Positions 1-13,900 of a stretch of 64,000 nt of DNA are shown here, in pieces; within the stretch, counting starts at the first letter, position 1, and every line of letters starts with the position of its first letter. The translations under genes were made by a program, and so were the position numbers. Under the pieces are notes generated by a model that worked only from the letters and a program-made list of their open reading frames with translations, did not search any database and was not told where the DNA came from. The DNA lies in contig OX392527.1 in NCBI GenBank assembly GCA_947623455.1, positions 46,916,401 through 46,980,400 on the forward strand, written 5' to 3'. This stretch comes from Mimachlamys varia (lineage: Eukaryota; Mollusca; Bivalvia; Pectinida; Pectinidae).

Positions 1-3000
1 GTGTCCAATTGGCTAACCAGTTACAATTACTGTGTGTTCAGCATTAAAAAGCCTATATATTAGTACTTGACCATGAAAACATGTCAAAAAGTGAATTTCA
101 AAAACATATTGTCGTTATGGTCGATCTCGGTATTCAGACCATCCCGCAATTAAGACCACGTCGATGTGGTCCATAAAGTGGTCTTAATAAAGAGGTTACA
201 CTGTACTGACATTATTTTGCCTTATCTATTAGGGAGAGAGCTACATTAAGATAACTTTAAACAAAGCCAATGACGATTCGATAAAAGAAATTTCCCGAAA
301 ACATTTTCATTCCTGCAAAAAAAAGTTGTTGCTGACTCACAAACACCTCAGAGATATGGAAAAAGTCGGGATTGTTAACATTATCATGTATATCCGTCAA
401 ATCAATATCAAATACTTCTCTCCTTCAATGCAAATGTATATCATAATCAAAATGATGTGTAACGTAATGTAACTTAAACCGACAAAATGTTCATATTGTA
501 AACTTATTCGTGGTTTTCTCAGTTGCTACCACAAAATTATATAAATGGCTACAGACCATAAAGCGAAAGTACCAACGAATATTTCATTTTATACAACAAT
601 GACTGTAAATCACTTCGACTTCACAAATACTTTATTTCGCAAATTTACTTCTCCAGACATTGTCGCGAAAACATGATTTCGCAAACGCTAGAAATGGTTT
701 TAAATTCGGGAATTATGAGCTATAAGAGACATGGACTATGCAAAACTCCTATGTCGGTAACCGATAGCTTCAGATCGACCGCCATTTTGTTTTTTTGGAA
801 TCGTGTTACTACATGAATTGAGATGTGATTCAGTCATGTGATGCTTACTGTTTCCGCACGGAATCGTACATGTATCATAAATTGTATTGACGAAAGAAAC
901 CTACGAATGTGAATGTTCCTCGTACATTGATGCTTGGAGAAGGAAGTGAAATAATTTCAAGGTGAAATAACAATTGGTGTCCATTTGCCTGTATTTGGAC
1001 TTGTTCATTTCACCAATATGATGTCAGTGCATATATATAACTTATTCAAAAAAGTCATCCTGACAGTTTTCTTGCATCATATTTTGTGATTCCATAAAAT
1101 ATATTGTATATTTAAAACACAAGTATATCATTTGAGTTTGTGACACAGGTTACTAGCTAGAAATCTGACATAAATGACGCCATTTTGTGAAGTCAGCATT
1201 GAAGGTATGTCTTTAAAACGTTCCAAAGATGTATAGTTAAAAGGCCTGCATTGAAAGGTTATATATGTCTAGTAGATTTGTTTGTGAGTATATGATATGG
1301 TACATATAATATAAACAGAAATGTTTATACAACAAGTTATGTTAAAGATGGAATCAAGATGGATGTCTTCAAGAGTTGTTAATTTCTTACAAATAATTGC
1401 GAGGTGATTGGATATGTAGTTGACTTCAGTGCTCGCAATTTGACGCAAAATCAATCCAACTCGAAAAATAGCCGATGTACAGCATACAGTATAGAACATC
1501 AAACCATTCTTTGAATTGTATTGTGAAACAGTTAAACTTATTCTATACGACATCTGAGGAAAGAAATGCGTTTCAATATCTGATTTGAACAAAGGGTATT
1601 TTATGTAGTTGATGTTGTTGATATTGTTGGGTTCTGATAGAGATACAAGTGCAATATTTTGAACAATTCAGGAATAAATATCCATGTGTGTTTTATAACT
1701 AACTGACATAGCTGAGTGAGAAAATAAGAGCTTCAGGAAAACATTATCTAACAAATATGTATGCATTCTATTATATCAAACCGTTTTAATTTCACTTTTT
1801 GTTGAGATATTCACATACAGGCATAATAATAGAGTAGACTATAAGAAAGTTACATACTATTTACCGTAAAGTTATCACTTATCTAACCGTTTTGTTTTCC
1901 ACAGTTAGATTTCAAACCAGCTCAGGGTTAATTTGCAATTCAAATTCAATAATTTTATTGATATACATATGTAGCGTTATATTTATATAATACAATTAGC
2001 CCTCATTGCTTATGTCAAATAGGATGAAAGCAAACCTGTCGCTAAAAGTTGTAGTATTTGAAACGCATTCAGTAATTTTTTAAAGAAGTTTGATCGACGA
2101 AAAAGCGAAAGTTTGTTTTAAGAGTATATAATAACTGCAAGTAAAAGTCATTGTATAAAACTTATTTACATATTACGGTACAATTTCTTTCAGTATATGT
2201 ACAATTAATACTGCCATCATCACTTATACAGATAGATGCTAGATACATTTTAAACCGCTCTTAAGTATTCGTACAACTTTCTTCTAAAGTCATATAATAT
2301 TCAACTATTCAAAATATATCCTCCCATAAATCATTAAAGAAAAACAAGGTAAAGGGCGTCGCCAAAGATAAAACGCGACGGTAAAATATAAAAACATGGG
2401 GATTAGTTAAGTGGAAAAGTAAACCTCTTCAATTGAGGCTACAGTAAAACATAACGGTTAATGCAAGATAGGGAGTAATCTGCTCGAACTCCTAAAATAA
2501 CCACTGACCCAAAAAATAAATAAAGATTAACAAATAAAAACAAAGACAATTGGAATACCAAGTTAACAGCTTAATGTCTAATAGTTGTACTGCACTTTCG
2601 ATTTCTATTACATGTGTAGTAATTCAAACATGGTATTTATATAGATAGCGGCCAGTGATACCTTCTTTAGAGAAGAATGAATCATTCATGATTGCCATCA
2701 ATTGTTATAAAAAATTGAAATTTGAATTAATTTGTTTATATAAGGTATATTGGTCATGAGCTCAAACCATTGGCTGCAAGGATAGGAATACCCAACATAA
2801 ACGCATAGGAATATACTTACAATTTAATTCGGACTCAAAAGGGTAACAATCTATTTTTAACAGATTACCACAATAAGAGTTGCTCAGTATTTCTTACGCA
2901 AGCACAAAATATTTCTAATGTAAATGTATTACAATCAAGTACTTATAATAAATAAAGTAAATACATTTATTATAGCATTAGGTATAGGAATACAATGCTT

Positions 3001-5950
3001 TGTATTCCGAATTCTCAGTATTCCGTATGCCTACATCCGGAATAAGATCTTATTCTAAAGGACTTACACTACTAAATAATTTACAATATGTTACTACTAA
3101 GCTTTCGAGCTAATAACTTTAATATTTGAAGTTCAACACAGTTCAAAACTGCCTAAATTCACAGATACATACATGACAAAGGCTTCAAGAGGCATTTCAT
3201 GAGGAGTTTACTAGCATATTAGCTCGCTACAGGCGTTTGCTTCGGACAACCGGAAATTTTCATGTCAAACCAGTGAAATGGGACGGGAACACCCTCTGAA
3301 TTTTGACCCCATATCAATCCGCCATCACATATCCAAATCTACCAAAAGTATATATTTTTGTAAAGTTAAATATCTACAGATTTCATTCAATGCAGAATAG
3401 GTCAACAATTACCTATTTAAATTTTTCAGAATAACTGTACTTAGCCGGAACATATTTTCAGTAGGGACTACAAACGTATGAAACACTTCGTGATTTAGTT
3501 GTGTGAGTCCTAAAGCAAATATCACTATTCTTTTATTACAGTAGGTAAGACTTCGGTTATCAGGATACTTTCCATGGTTAGCATTGTTCTGAGGAATATA
3601 TAATGTTAAAGGTTTACACACTGTGTAAGCCAATATGCTAGGGTTAACACATATACTTCAACATTTAGAAATTGGAATATTATTGTTACTCGTACATAAT
3701 ATTACAAAGACAACAGGGGCGGATAGTGCTTTAGATAAAGTGAAAACAACAACAAGGATGCAGAATGCAACAAAGTAAAGAAAAAGACAACAGCAGAGAC
3801 AGCAAATACAACACAATGGATTTAGAAGGCGACAAAATAAAAGGGAAAAAACATCAGAGACGGATAAGGAAATGAAAAAAATGTGAAAGACAACAACAGG
3901 GATACAGAAAGCAAAAATAATTTCAAAAAAATGTTTTACATGGTGAAAGTATTCGCTGACCATTTAATCAAAAATGTTTTACATAACCATAGTACATGTA
4001 AACAAACTTAAATTCTTGCCATCTCTTTCTGATTTCCAAAACAAAATCATTGTTTTACTGTCAAAAATATGGTTTAAATAGTTGATAAAGCTTTTATCCT
4101 CAAATCCTATAAAATGCGTGCTTTCTTATTTCGCAGTATACCTTCATAACGTAGAACATCATCAACTTTCTTATTTTTGATTGCAATATATAAATTGTAC
4201 ATGTTATTAACGTTTGATAGCGATAAAATTGTACTTTTTATATCAATTCTTTTTGAATTGAACATACGGGGTTAATTTAACAAATCGACTTACATAAAAT
4301 TCATCATTTTTTTCACTTTGAAGGGGTTTTTTTGTACCAGAAAGTCCCGCTTATGATTATAAAATCAATCAATTGCAAATGTTAAAAACAAACAAGACTA
4401 AAAATATTTCATACAAATATTTCTCACCTATGTTTGATTGCTGTAAATAGTCAGGTAACTTTCCCTTCGGTGTCTGCCTTCGTGAAGAATATCTGTATTG
4501 AAAGTCCTGGCCACGTAAAAAGGTTTATAGCGAACCGTCAAGCGGATCAAGACTCAAGTAGAATTGGAATTACGTTATCACAACGAGATACGCGAGTTCT
4601 TACGAGACTTCAGCCGGTCGCGTGATAGTCAACAAGTTTGGTGTATCTTTTGTTATTCCATTGTAACTTTTTTACGTCAAAACATGCTAATGTCGCTCCT
4701 CTTGAGATATCGTCTGCTCCCGAGTGAGCGTGGAATGTTTTTCCGCGCTCCAATCGGACTATCCCGCAGCAAAGCCTGGTAAGTGCGGGATTAATATCGC
4801 ATGACAAGTTTATGCGCAGTCCATTAAATACTTGACTTGAGATAAGTATATTAATTTCACAAAATATTTGCAAGAAATACGCCCGGATTATATAAGTAAA
4901 TATAATTGATTCCTCCTATTGACTGTGCTATAGTTTTTCCCTCTCCAAGTGTCAGAGGTGCCGAATGTTTTCTCTGTGGGATTATCAAACACAAGAGGAA
5001 CTGCCTATCCGCCATCTTAAACTTATTATAGAGATAAACACCTCCTTTAGTTTGTTCAAACTCTCATTAATTATATCCTTATGTTTGAAACGAATGTTGA
5101 GGGATTTTAGTCATTGCTGAAGACATACAAGATGATTTTACTTTCAGAATGACGTTATTTCATGACAACCAATTAATAATAAAACCGGTATCACTTTGTT
5201 TAAAAGGCAACATTCCAGATTGAAATCTAACATAGCACACTTTCTATCTGGTTTCTAACTCTACATTAAATGTTGTACATACATTCATTCAAAAATTAGA
5301 TTTTATTTTAATAGCGTTTATAGTGTCCAGGAAGAAGTGACAAGACGATTATGACTAGATTTTGTTTTTGAAACTAAATACAAATTAATTTAACACATTT
5401 ATTGATATTTTTTTGCTAGGCACACCTGCTACCAAAATACCTATGATTTACAAACCTTTTGTGTAATTTAGCTAAAGTTCTTCGCGAGACTGACATTTCG
5501 CGGTTGAAACCTTTTTTACTGTTTATGGAGAAGAACAATGCGGGAAGCAACTCCATGTAAAATGAAGTGCTAAACAAAGGTCTTGTTTTTCAACGATGTA
5601 TTATACAAGGTTTTAAGCAAAATCAAATCAAATCTATATTGATCTATTTAATCCTCATGATTCGGCAATGCAGCAGTCAGTGCGTGTCTTTTTCATCTCT
5701 CTATAATTTTGGTTATATTATTACAGAAAATGTATTTGTATATGTTTAATTGATGACCATGGATTAGCAAACTTAAACATACACCGAGCCAGAAAGCGTG
5801 CCCTGTATGAGTAGAGTATATATAAGACACATCTAACATTTGTCAGTGGGACACATATATCCAGAAAATACTCAAAGCGGGTTTTTATTATAGGGGGATG
5901 GGACGTTACGATCAAGGAAAGGAAGATATAAGTGAAATTAGTTTTCTTAA
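1..5950. other. Intergenic, no gene recognised
   Basis: AT-rich with many stops. Short open frames here have no recognisable motif or supporting splice pattern. Positions 130-215 hold an inverted repeat around 'taagaccac'/'gtggtctta'. A less AT-rich island at about 4440-4810 stands out but yields no convincing protein on either strand. Confidence 0.6.
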
Positions 5951-6059
5951 GTCCTATTGACAACTGTGCTAATTTAAGGTCGTGTAAGGTTAATTGGTGG
6001 GAAAAAACGAAGTTCATGGAGAAATATCATCGACAAACGGCCCGTACCTAGCGACTACT

Positions 6060-6245
6060 TCACATAGGCCTCAAACCTGCGACTAAGTGTTGGAGAGCTA
6101 GTGGTAACAGAATGTCAGACACCTTCACCATTTGGCCATCGTGACCAAGAGTTGGAGGGTTAGTGGAAGCAGAATGTCAGCCACCTTTACCACTTGGCCA
6201 CTGTGACCAAACGTTGGAAGGCTAGTGGTTGCAGAATGTCACCAC
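6060..6245 (-). repeat. Three tandem tRNA-like SINE-head segments
   Basis: Units of about 60 bp repeat three times with 'ttggagggctagtgg...cagaatgtcag' and 'ccatttggccatcgtgacca'. Read on the minus strand each has an A-box-like TGGCCAAGTGG. They resemble multiplied heads of the SINE at 37.1 kb. Confidence 0.6.
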
Positions 6246-7148
6246 TTGACAATTGCGGGCCCCTGAAGTCAATATAGGTTTTATAAAGATTTGAAATGAG
6301 GTGACCGTTGTAGTTATACCTTCAGTACATGTATCACAGCATGCGATAATGAAGTGTCTAGTATTGTTCACAATGTTACGTGGAGACACGACCTTGAAAT
6401 ACAATTTCAGGAAATTACGAACCAGTTCAACTGGTCCGGACATTTTGAACTGGTTGTAACGTCACGGTTCCATAACCAAGAGTTTTCGGGTTCGCGCTCG
6501 CTCGTCTCACTTGTTTCATTTCTGCTCTTTGTTGTAAAATGTCATTTTATTCCCCAGGTCGGGATGTCTGTATGTACAAAATGTACTTATTATCACAATG
6601 ATACTTTCTTACAAATAATTTAAGCCCCTGGTACCCGATTAAACGTTACATCGTGACGGATCGGTTTGATTTGCATGCCTTCGTTAGGTTCCGTATGCCA
6701 TCATAATTAATACAATACTTGATTTGTAAGGATTTGCGTGAATTCATTTGTTAGTATAACGTATTGATTTGCTATATTTGTAGATAAGTTTAAACAGAAA
6801 ATTTAAATATATAAATCGTTCTTGTACGATTAGAGTAATCGAGTAGCATCATTATAAATTCTGACTGATAATTTTTTTTATTTCATTTTTCGTTTCTTCT
6901 GTATATTCATCATATTATGGGTGGGCGAGGACATAAGGTTAGGGGGGGGGTGGTAATTTATTTTTTCATCTATATGCGCGTGTTTTTATCCACATGAAAA
7001 AGGAAAGAAAAAGTATAATAGTCATGACAATTTAACAATACATATACCTGTATTATGGTGTTATATAAAGATTATCTTTTCCCTTTTTTTTCTAATGAAT
7101 GTGATCGAAACGTCGCATTAAATATTCATTGGTTGTGTAAAAAAATCA

Positions 7149-7665
7149 TTGCATAAGTCAGCCTACGATGTTTACATGTCGCAGTTGATTCGATATTTTA
7201 GGGCTTGCTCTAAATATCGGGATTTTCCTGATCGATATCGACTGCTAACAAACAACCTTACAAAACAAGGATTCGAGAGATGCAGGTTGATCAGAACTAA
7301 TGGCAAGTTTTATGGTCGCCATCTTTGTCTCATTGAGAAATATTCTGTTTCTTTAAGTGATATGAAGATGGACGTTTTTGAATATGCTCATTAGTGCGTT
7401 TACTTGTTGTGATTGACGGTGATATTCGGTTCTCATTTTGAGAACTTGATGTTTACTTAGATGTGACAAAGATTTACATGGTGGGTGTCGTCGATCAAGC
7501 AGAAGACACTTACTTTCGGAACACCTGGTCTTATTCTCTTGTGCTTTTACAAGGGTCTCCATGTAAATCTTTCCTTTGTTCATATGTTGCCCCTGGTTAA
7601 ATCGATTTTGAGTTCTGATAATGATTTTGTTAACGCTTCGGTATTCTCTTATTTATTTTCATACT
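7149..7665 (+). mobile_element. 5'-truncated LINE: reverse-transcriptase C-terminus plus 3' UTR
   Basis: Codons 7149-7394 read YDVYMSQLIRYFRACSKYRD and later KFYGRHLCLIEKYSVSLSDM, the characteristic C-terminal tail of many invertebrate non-LTR retrotransposon ORF2 proteins. A stop follows, then a 3' UTR ('gttgtgattgacggtgatat' ... 'ttcggtattctcttatttat') that recurs in the shorter copies. Only the 3' end of the element is present, as is normal for 5' truncation. Superfamily not determined. Confidence 0.8.
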
Positions 7666-7669
7666 TTCC

Positions 7670-9270
7670 CAGCCCGAAAAAAAATGATGACAAATATTGA
7701 CCATTGTCATATCGAAACTATAGCATATGAAAATGTATCTCAATTGTAGAGATATTGGTTCCAGCTCTTGACTTGAAGACGGTAATCTTGTTGAAAAGGA
7801 TTACACGGTGCGGTCGGATTAGAGCGCTAAAGTCCTCAGTCGAGACGCTATTGCATTCGAAATGGAAGACAAAATCAATTTCACTTCAGGCCAGAAAAAG
7901 AGCTCTGCATTATTATTCTGTCAGCACTATAGGGTCTCTGGAATCTCAAACAGCTCAAAATCATCCGGAAACTTGACAAGATATTCGAGTTAAACAGTTC
8001 AACACTATTACTTATGTAAGGAGTTGATATAAACTTGGCTCTGTATATGAATACATTACACCATGAACCCGAATAAAAAATGGATGATCAACATGATTTG
8101 TTCATTTCGTAACATTGAATAATTGTTTGCATTTGTAACCAAAATTGATAATAAAATAGTTAAATATTATGGGATAAAATTCAAAACTAGCAAGATTATT
8201 TCTGCATAATGTCGACTAAAATTTTGTTTATTTATATATAAACAGTAGATTTATGTAAAACTGTTCAAAGCTAACAATGCTTTGGATATCTAAGGTGCTG
8301 TCGTCTGCTCAGATTGCATTCGCTTTCACGATTCACCTTTAAGCTCATTAGTTCGGATAGTTTGTCTAATTTTCCTTACCGTGATGGAAATAGAACCATC
8401 TTATGATACTTCTAAGTATGAAAACTCGCTGTAAGATCGGATCTGTGTGGGCTCCACGCAAGTCGCTCTTGAAAGAGCTGCTTGTAGAACGTACGTTGCA
8501 ATGACCCAAGACGGGTTGTGGGGAGAGATGCAGGAAGATAATTAATTTGAAATCAGAAACAAACATGAGTGTCCATAGGACTTAAGTAGAGAATGATAAG
8601 TAGGGCAAAAATCGTATGCCGGACTAATTCCCGTCCCGACTCGGATAGAAGGAGCAAGGAACGCCTGTTATCCGTCTAACATCCCCCAGCACTATAAATC
8701 ATTGTTAACCAATGCGATCGGTCATATTTGAGGATATTAGATGCCCCGTAAGTGGCGATGATCGTGCCGCCCTGTCGTCTTAAGGTCTGGATAAGGAGAT
8801 GAGGCCCAATGCTGTCCACAAATCCTGTATCACATTCCGTATAAATCTGTACTTTTATGGGTCACTTAACCTCTGCCTGTCTGTCACTCGTCCGGTGACT
8901 TGTCGATAACCGTGCGTCGTATATATGGGGACCTGAGCTTGAATAGTCTATCCCAACTTTTTGGGGTAGTACATATTGGTAGAATACATTCATATTTATA
9001 TGTCTCGGCCTCTGTGCTCTGCTTTGACCATCAATGCCCATGTCAAGTTTTGTTGGTGTACACTTTAACATTTACATTAAAAAAGAAACTACCCAACGTA
9101 ACGTTGACTCCGACGTCGACCGCCGGAAAAGCAACACTCAAATCTCGCTTCTGTTGCCTTGGCAATACTTGCAGCAAGACCTGAGTAGAGGGTTTGATGA
9201 ATATAGACTGAAAGAAATGAAAGGATCGGGATAGATATATAGCACACACAGGGAGTTCACGCATTCTAAG
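7670..9270. other. Intergenic, no gene recognised
   Basis: No motif-bearing open frame. Positions 8600-8870 are less AT-rich and may be a further repeat whose sister copies lie outside the window. Confidence 0.5.
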
Positions 9271-9272
9271 GA

Positions 9273-9503
9273 TATGTTGTGATTGACAATGATACTTACA
9301 TGAATTTGACAAAGATTTACATGGCGGGTATTGTCGATGAAGCAGATGCCGCTTACTCTTCCGGAACACCTGGTCTTATTATCATGTACTTTTACAAGAG
9401 CCTCCATGTAAATCTTTCCTTTGTTCATATTTTGCCCGACTTGTTTAATCGATTTTGAGTTTGGATTATGATTTTGTTAACGCTCCGGTATTCTCTTATT
9501 TAT
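9273..9503 (+). mobile_element. LINE 3' tail
   Basis: 3' UTR only, from 'gttgtgattgac' to 'attctcttatttat', with the shared 'cttccggaacacctggtctt' block and one internal deletion. Confidence 0.78.
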
Positions 9504-9825
9504 AGAACGCAGTTTGGAAAAATACGCATTGAACGGGAACGAAATGATAAGAGTTGAAATAAAGACAAAATGTATAAGAGACACACAATCAATAGCATTC
9601 GAGAAAAAGAAAACGGTTGTAGGGTCTCCTAATAGAAATGTGAATTTAAAGGTATACGAGGGATAACTTTGCATTCATACAAACATCGTAATTGTATATA
9701 TTGGTAAGTACTAGATAAGGTGTGGTTATCTCTCTGGAGTAGAAGACGGAAGTAAAGGTTGATTATGGATAAGAAAATATAACTTTGTTGTTATTAAAGG
9801 AAGGATGATTCGGTTTGTTTGTTTT

Positions 9826-9990
9826 TGAGTCGTATTAACAGCCAGGGTCATTTAAATACGGCCTCTCGGTGTATGCGATGTTGGTGCGTGTGTTTGGTAT
9901 GTTCGTGTAAGCCTTCTTGTGATGGTCCAGATATTTTGCAGGCTTAAAGTGCTACCATACGGAAGTATACTGCCAACGTATGCGAACAGT
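9826..9990. repeat. Dispersed repeat, partial copy of the 28.5-kb module
   Basis: 'gtattaacagccagggtcat' is joined to 'cggcctctcggtgtatgcga' and 'taaagtgctaccatacggaa'. It shares its first segment with the SINE bodies and the rest with the repeat at 28.5 kb. Confidence 0.6.
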
Positions 9991-10462
9991 CAATAATACA
10001 CTACACGTAACCGCTGAAAAGTGGTACAGTGAGTAACTGGATTGGATAAAGTTCAAAACTTCCTCAAATCGATTTTATTATTTTACTCTCAATGGCCATT
10101 GGCTTTTACTCGAAAGAAGGGAACACCAATGGCATTGGTGTCAAATTGGTCTCAAATTGTCCTGTGTCATTTCTGTGTCAAGATTGATGATTAAAAGATA
10201 AAAACACTACCTTAACGGGTTTATTTTACAGTTTTCATTCTCAACGTCATAATCACACAGTGAACAGTACAAAATGTAAAAATCAAGTTTCGGAAGTGCG
10301 TCATTAACAAAGCTACGGTAACGTACATGCTCTTTGGTATTATACATTGTATTAAACTCTCTTATTCCCGATGGATATATTGATGCATCAAATTATACCA
10401 AACATCTGCGTAATAAAATCCTGTCGATATAATTACATTCATATGTACATATATACATTTCT

Positions 10463-10468
10463 TTATTT
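10463..10468 (-). terminator. Candidate poly(A) signal of the aminopeptidase gene
   Basis: AATAAA on the minus strand, about 315 nt past the stop codon. Another AATAAA lies at 10224-10219. The sequence alone does not show which, if either, is used. Confidence 0.3.
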
Positions 10469-10782
10469 ACAGCTACTGCAGTACAACATACATAGGACAC
10501 TCAATTATATTTATGGCGATTAATATTTTGAAGTATTTTGGTTTAATAATGAAACGTTATTGGAAAGGATTGAAGTTTACATGTTCTAAAAAACGGTCGA
10601 TAAATATTATTCAGAAAAGCAATTTTTGTCTTTTCGTATTTTTTTTTAAATGATAAATTTCTCAAACCGTTTTATATAAGCAAAGGCAAAGACAAATAAT
10701 GTCGTTCTGTTATACATGTAACGTGGACAAAATTTATAATACTGCAATACGTCTATTATTTTGACCATGATTGTTCTTCCCC

Positions 10783-10932
10783 TCAGCAGGTTGTATGACG
10801 ACATAGCCATTCTGTGATGGATGCCTGGTGACGCTCCATCCACGCGATATTCCTGCGAACCGTTTCCAAGGCCTGGTCACGTGTCCTTGCACCGGCTCCA
10901 GCATCCGGGTATTTTTTAATGAACTCAAGAAC
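10783..10932 (-). CDS. Aminopeptidase exon 19, terminal, with stop codon
   Basis: Acceptor ttttag, 49 codons plus TGA at 10785-10783. It encodes [20 protein letters not shown] and [15 protein letters not shown], the standard end 'l..F.........gar.l.qalE....N..W...n', then a short tail with two Cys. The match to the family's C-terminus shows the gene is not truncated. Confidence 0.95.
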   Translation of the reverse strand, partial: VLEFIKKYPDAGAGARTRDQALETVRRNIAWMERHQASITEWLCRHTTC

Positions 10933-13900
10933 CTAAAATAAATTGTAGCCCTTTAAAGCATTCACCAACGAAGTAAATTGAAAACAGAAAAAAACTTACA
11001 GCAATTGTTTCATTTAACTAAACCTAAAAGAAATGTATCATCAAATTGACGGTTATTTAAACAGTTAATAAGTCCAATTCATTTAGCCATGACACCAACA
11101 CTGTGTCATTATTTTTGTCTGTCGCTCTTATACCTATTTATGCGTATTTGTTGGACAATGCGTAAAACTAAAAGTTGCTATGCATTCTCGTAGCAATTTC
11201 TATCATTTGGTGAATAAATTTAAAATTAACACAAGATGAGTTGTTTTTTTTTTGGAGGAAAACACTGGATTCTTTATAATAATAAAAAAAAACGCTAAAG
11301 GAAATATCTGTAAGTGTTATGAATGTATACTTGTACGCAAAATAAAACCAATTTTGCACTTTGGTTAACATTATATAATAAGGAATACATAAAAAGTAAA
11401 TGGTCTCACCTCCTCCAATTGGAAGTCAGTATTGAAGGTGTTGATGACACGTGGTATCAGTCTCCCCAGCGACCGTGAATACAGAGTAAACCTTAAAATA
11501 TAACATACATATGATAGTGATATTATAAAGAGATTACACAACGAGTGGTTTATGGAAATGTTATGTATTTCACTCGAGTTAGTATAGTTTAAAAGTTACA
11601 AAGGACTCGAGCTTTAGTCTTTTTTAACTTTTGAAAATCAACCAACGAGAGTGAAATAAATGCCATATTCAACAACTACGAGTCGTGTTACCTGTTTCTA
11701 CCTCAACTTCAGCCGAAAACAGTATTTATTTGAGTCAATGTAAATGAACAGCGAACAATGTATGGGTAAACATAGCGGATCGTATTTCCCGCCAAATGAT
11801 GACGTCATCAACAATCAGAATGTGACGTTGTTCCAGTCAAAGTTCACCATATCAGCCAATCAAAATGCGTTTAGACTTTATTCCACTTGTGGTATAAACA
11901 GAATGTTATTGTTGTAGTGATTATTTGATACACTGAGCGTTGAATAGCACCCACCTATTGTGGTAGATATGATGTTAAAACACACTTAGCAAGGGACAAA
12001 GATTGAACATGTGACTGGCATTAGTAACACAGAAGAAGCATGCAATATGACATAAAATGGTAAAGATTTAATGCAGAAATTCTTTGTGTTTGTATTTGGA
12101 TAACATTTTAATCATTTTTTCTTACGTATTGTTCAATTTATCAAATATTGGTAAGATTGTATTGTATATAGTGAAGATATCAATATGATAGTGTAGGACA
12201 GATAAACTAAACTCAAGAACGTGCCGAAATTCTATGACGTCGACAACAATACATGAGGGCGGAGCTATGAAAATTATCCCGTTCGAATCACAATTGTATG
12301 ACGACATCAACAATTGACATGGGCGGAGCTAACTACGGCTTATGCAAACTCCATGATGTTACATTTATTGAACCGTTTAACGTTTGGAAGTTTTGAAATG
12401 AAATATATGTCCGCAGCTGCGACTAAATTGAAAAGGAAAGTTATGAACCATTTGCAGAATAATGCTGTAAATATAAGAAATAACCTTTGGTTTTATTTAG
12501 TTTTTGAGATCATACATTCAATGGAGAAGTCGGTAAATTTAACGTAAACGTTTTTTACGCAATTTACTTCGTGCTCCATCGGATTTTTGATCTCATAAAC
12601 TAAACAAAATAATAGGTTAATATTTAAATAGCTTCACAAACAAGTGATACTTTGGGGGAAAAAAGACTTGGTACAAACCTGTCAACGAGGTAATCCCAGT
12701 TTTGTCTGACCCAATTCCAAACAAGGCTGCGGCCGACTGGATTTCCGGATATGTAAATTAGGACGGTGAAGAAATCTTGCGATCTTACTAAAGATTCATT
12801 CTTTGTCATTCCAAGGTACCTGTTTAGAGAAGGGCAAATAATATTAATTAAAACATTCTTAGAACAACTTATTGATCGAGTCTATATAAGTCTTGTAGAC
12901 CAGTGTGGAAGCGCACGGACGGTAATTGGACTATTTTGAAGATGGCCCAAGACCTGTTTACACCCGAGTGGGAAATCGAACCCGGCCGTCTTGGTGAAAG
13001 ATACGTGTGTTTTCCATTGAGCCCCAATCACTTATCGATTCATTAAATTGATCGATTGATTTTCAAATGTTTAGTTCACATCAATGGTGGTTTTTTTACT
13101 TATTCTTGAATGTTCTTTATCAAATATAAAACCTTATTAAAGGATAATGGTAAATGAACGTTACCTTGACAACAGCCATATCTTCTTTGTCCGAGATAGG
13201 CCATATAGCAACTTTGTTTTTTCCTGTGGGACTGTTTCCGTAGTATATTTGTCCCACATAGCACTCCAGTCCTCATCTGTCCCAGCGTTCTCCATACCGT
13301 ATCTGTACACCAACAGGCGAAGATTTGGAGGGATACTGTAACAAATATAGGTATGCAAATTATCACGATATTAAAGCAGTGATTACACAGGTGATGCTGT
13401 CAAATAGGTGAAAATTTGTTTTTTTGTACACATGTGTAAACATCATGTGTATCATCTTTGCTAGCCAAGGCCTACGGGTGGTTTGGATCGTAACCCTTTG
13501 CTAGCGAAGATTGCATAAGTATGAACATTCACTACCAAGTGTACAGTTTAGACAAATATGAGTGACGAAACATCATTTGTCAGAATTTCGACAATTCCAA
13601 AATAGTTAATATGTAAAGAGCCGACAAAACTAGATAGACTATCCAAAACTAAGGAATCGTCTCTCTTAAGACACGGTCATTTTTTCCAAGCAAAACACAT
13701 ATTGTACAATGACTTACGATTATGGTTTTTTTTCAAGGCAGCATAGCATTTCATGGAATTGAATTTCTGTTATTATTTGGGAAAAGTAAAAATACCACAA
13801 TCACTGATGATATTTTGTATAACTCCTTACTATTGACATATGTTTTTTGCTAAAGCAGACTACCTATTTAGCATCTCGGAAATCATCAAATATAAATTAC

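Noticed and set aside
7149..7394. 81-codon frame as a host gene
   Set aside because: Reads as the C-terminal tail of a non-LTR reverse transcriptase attached to a dispersed 3' UTR.
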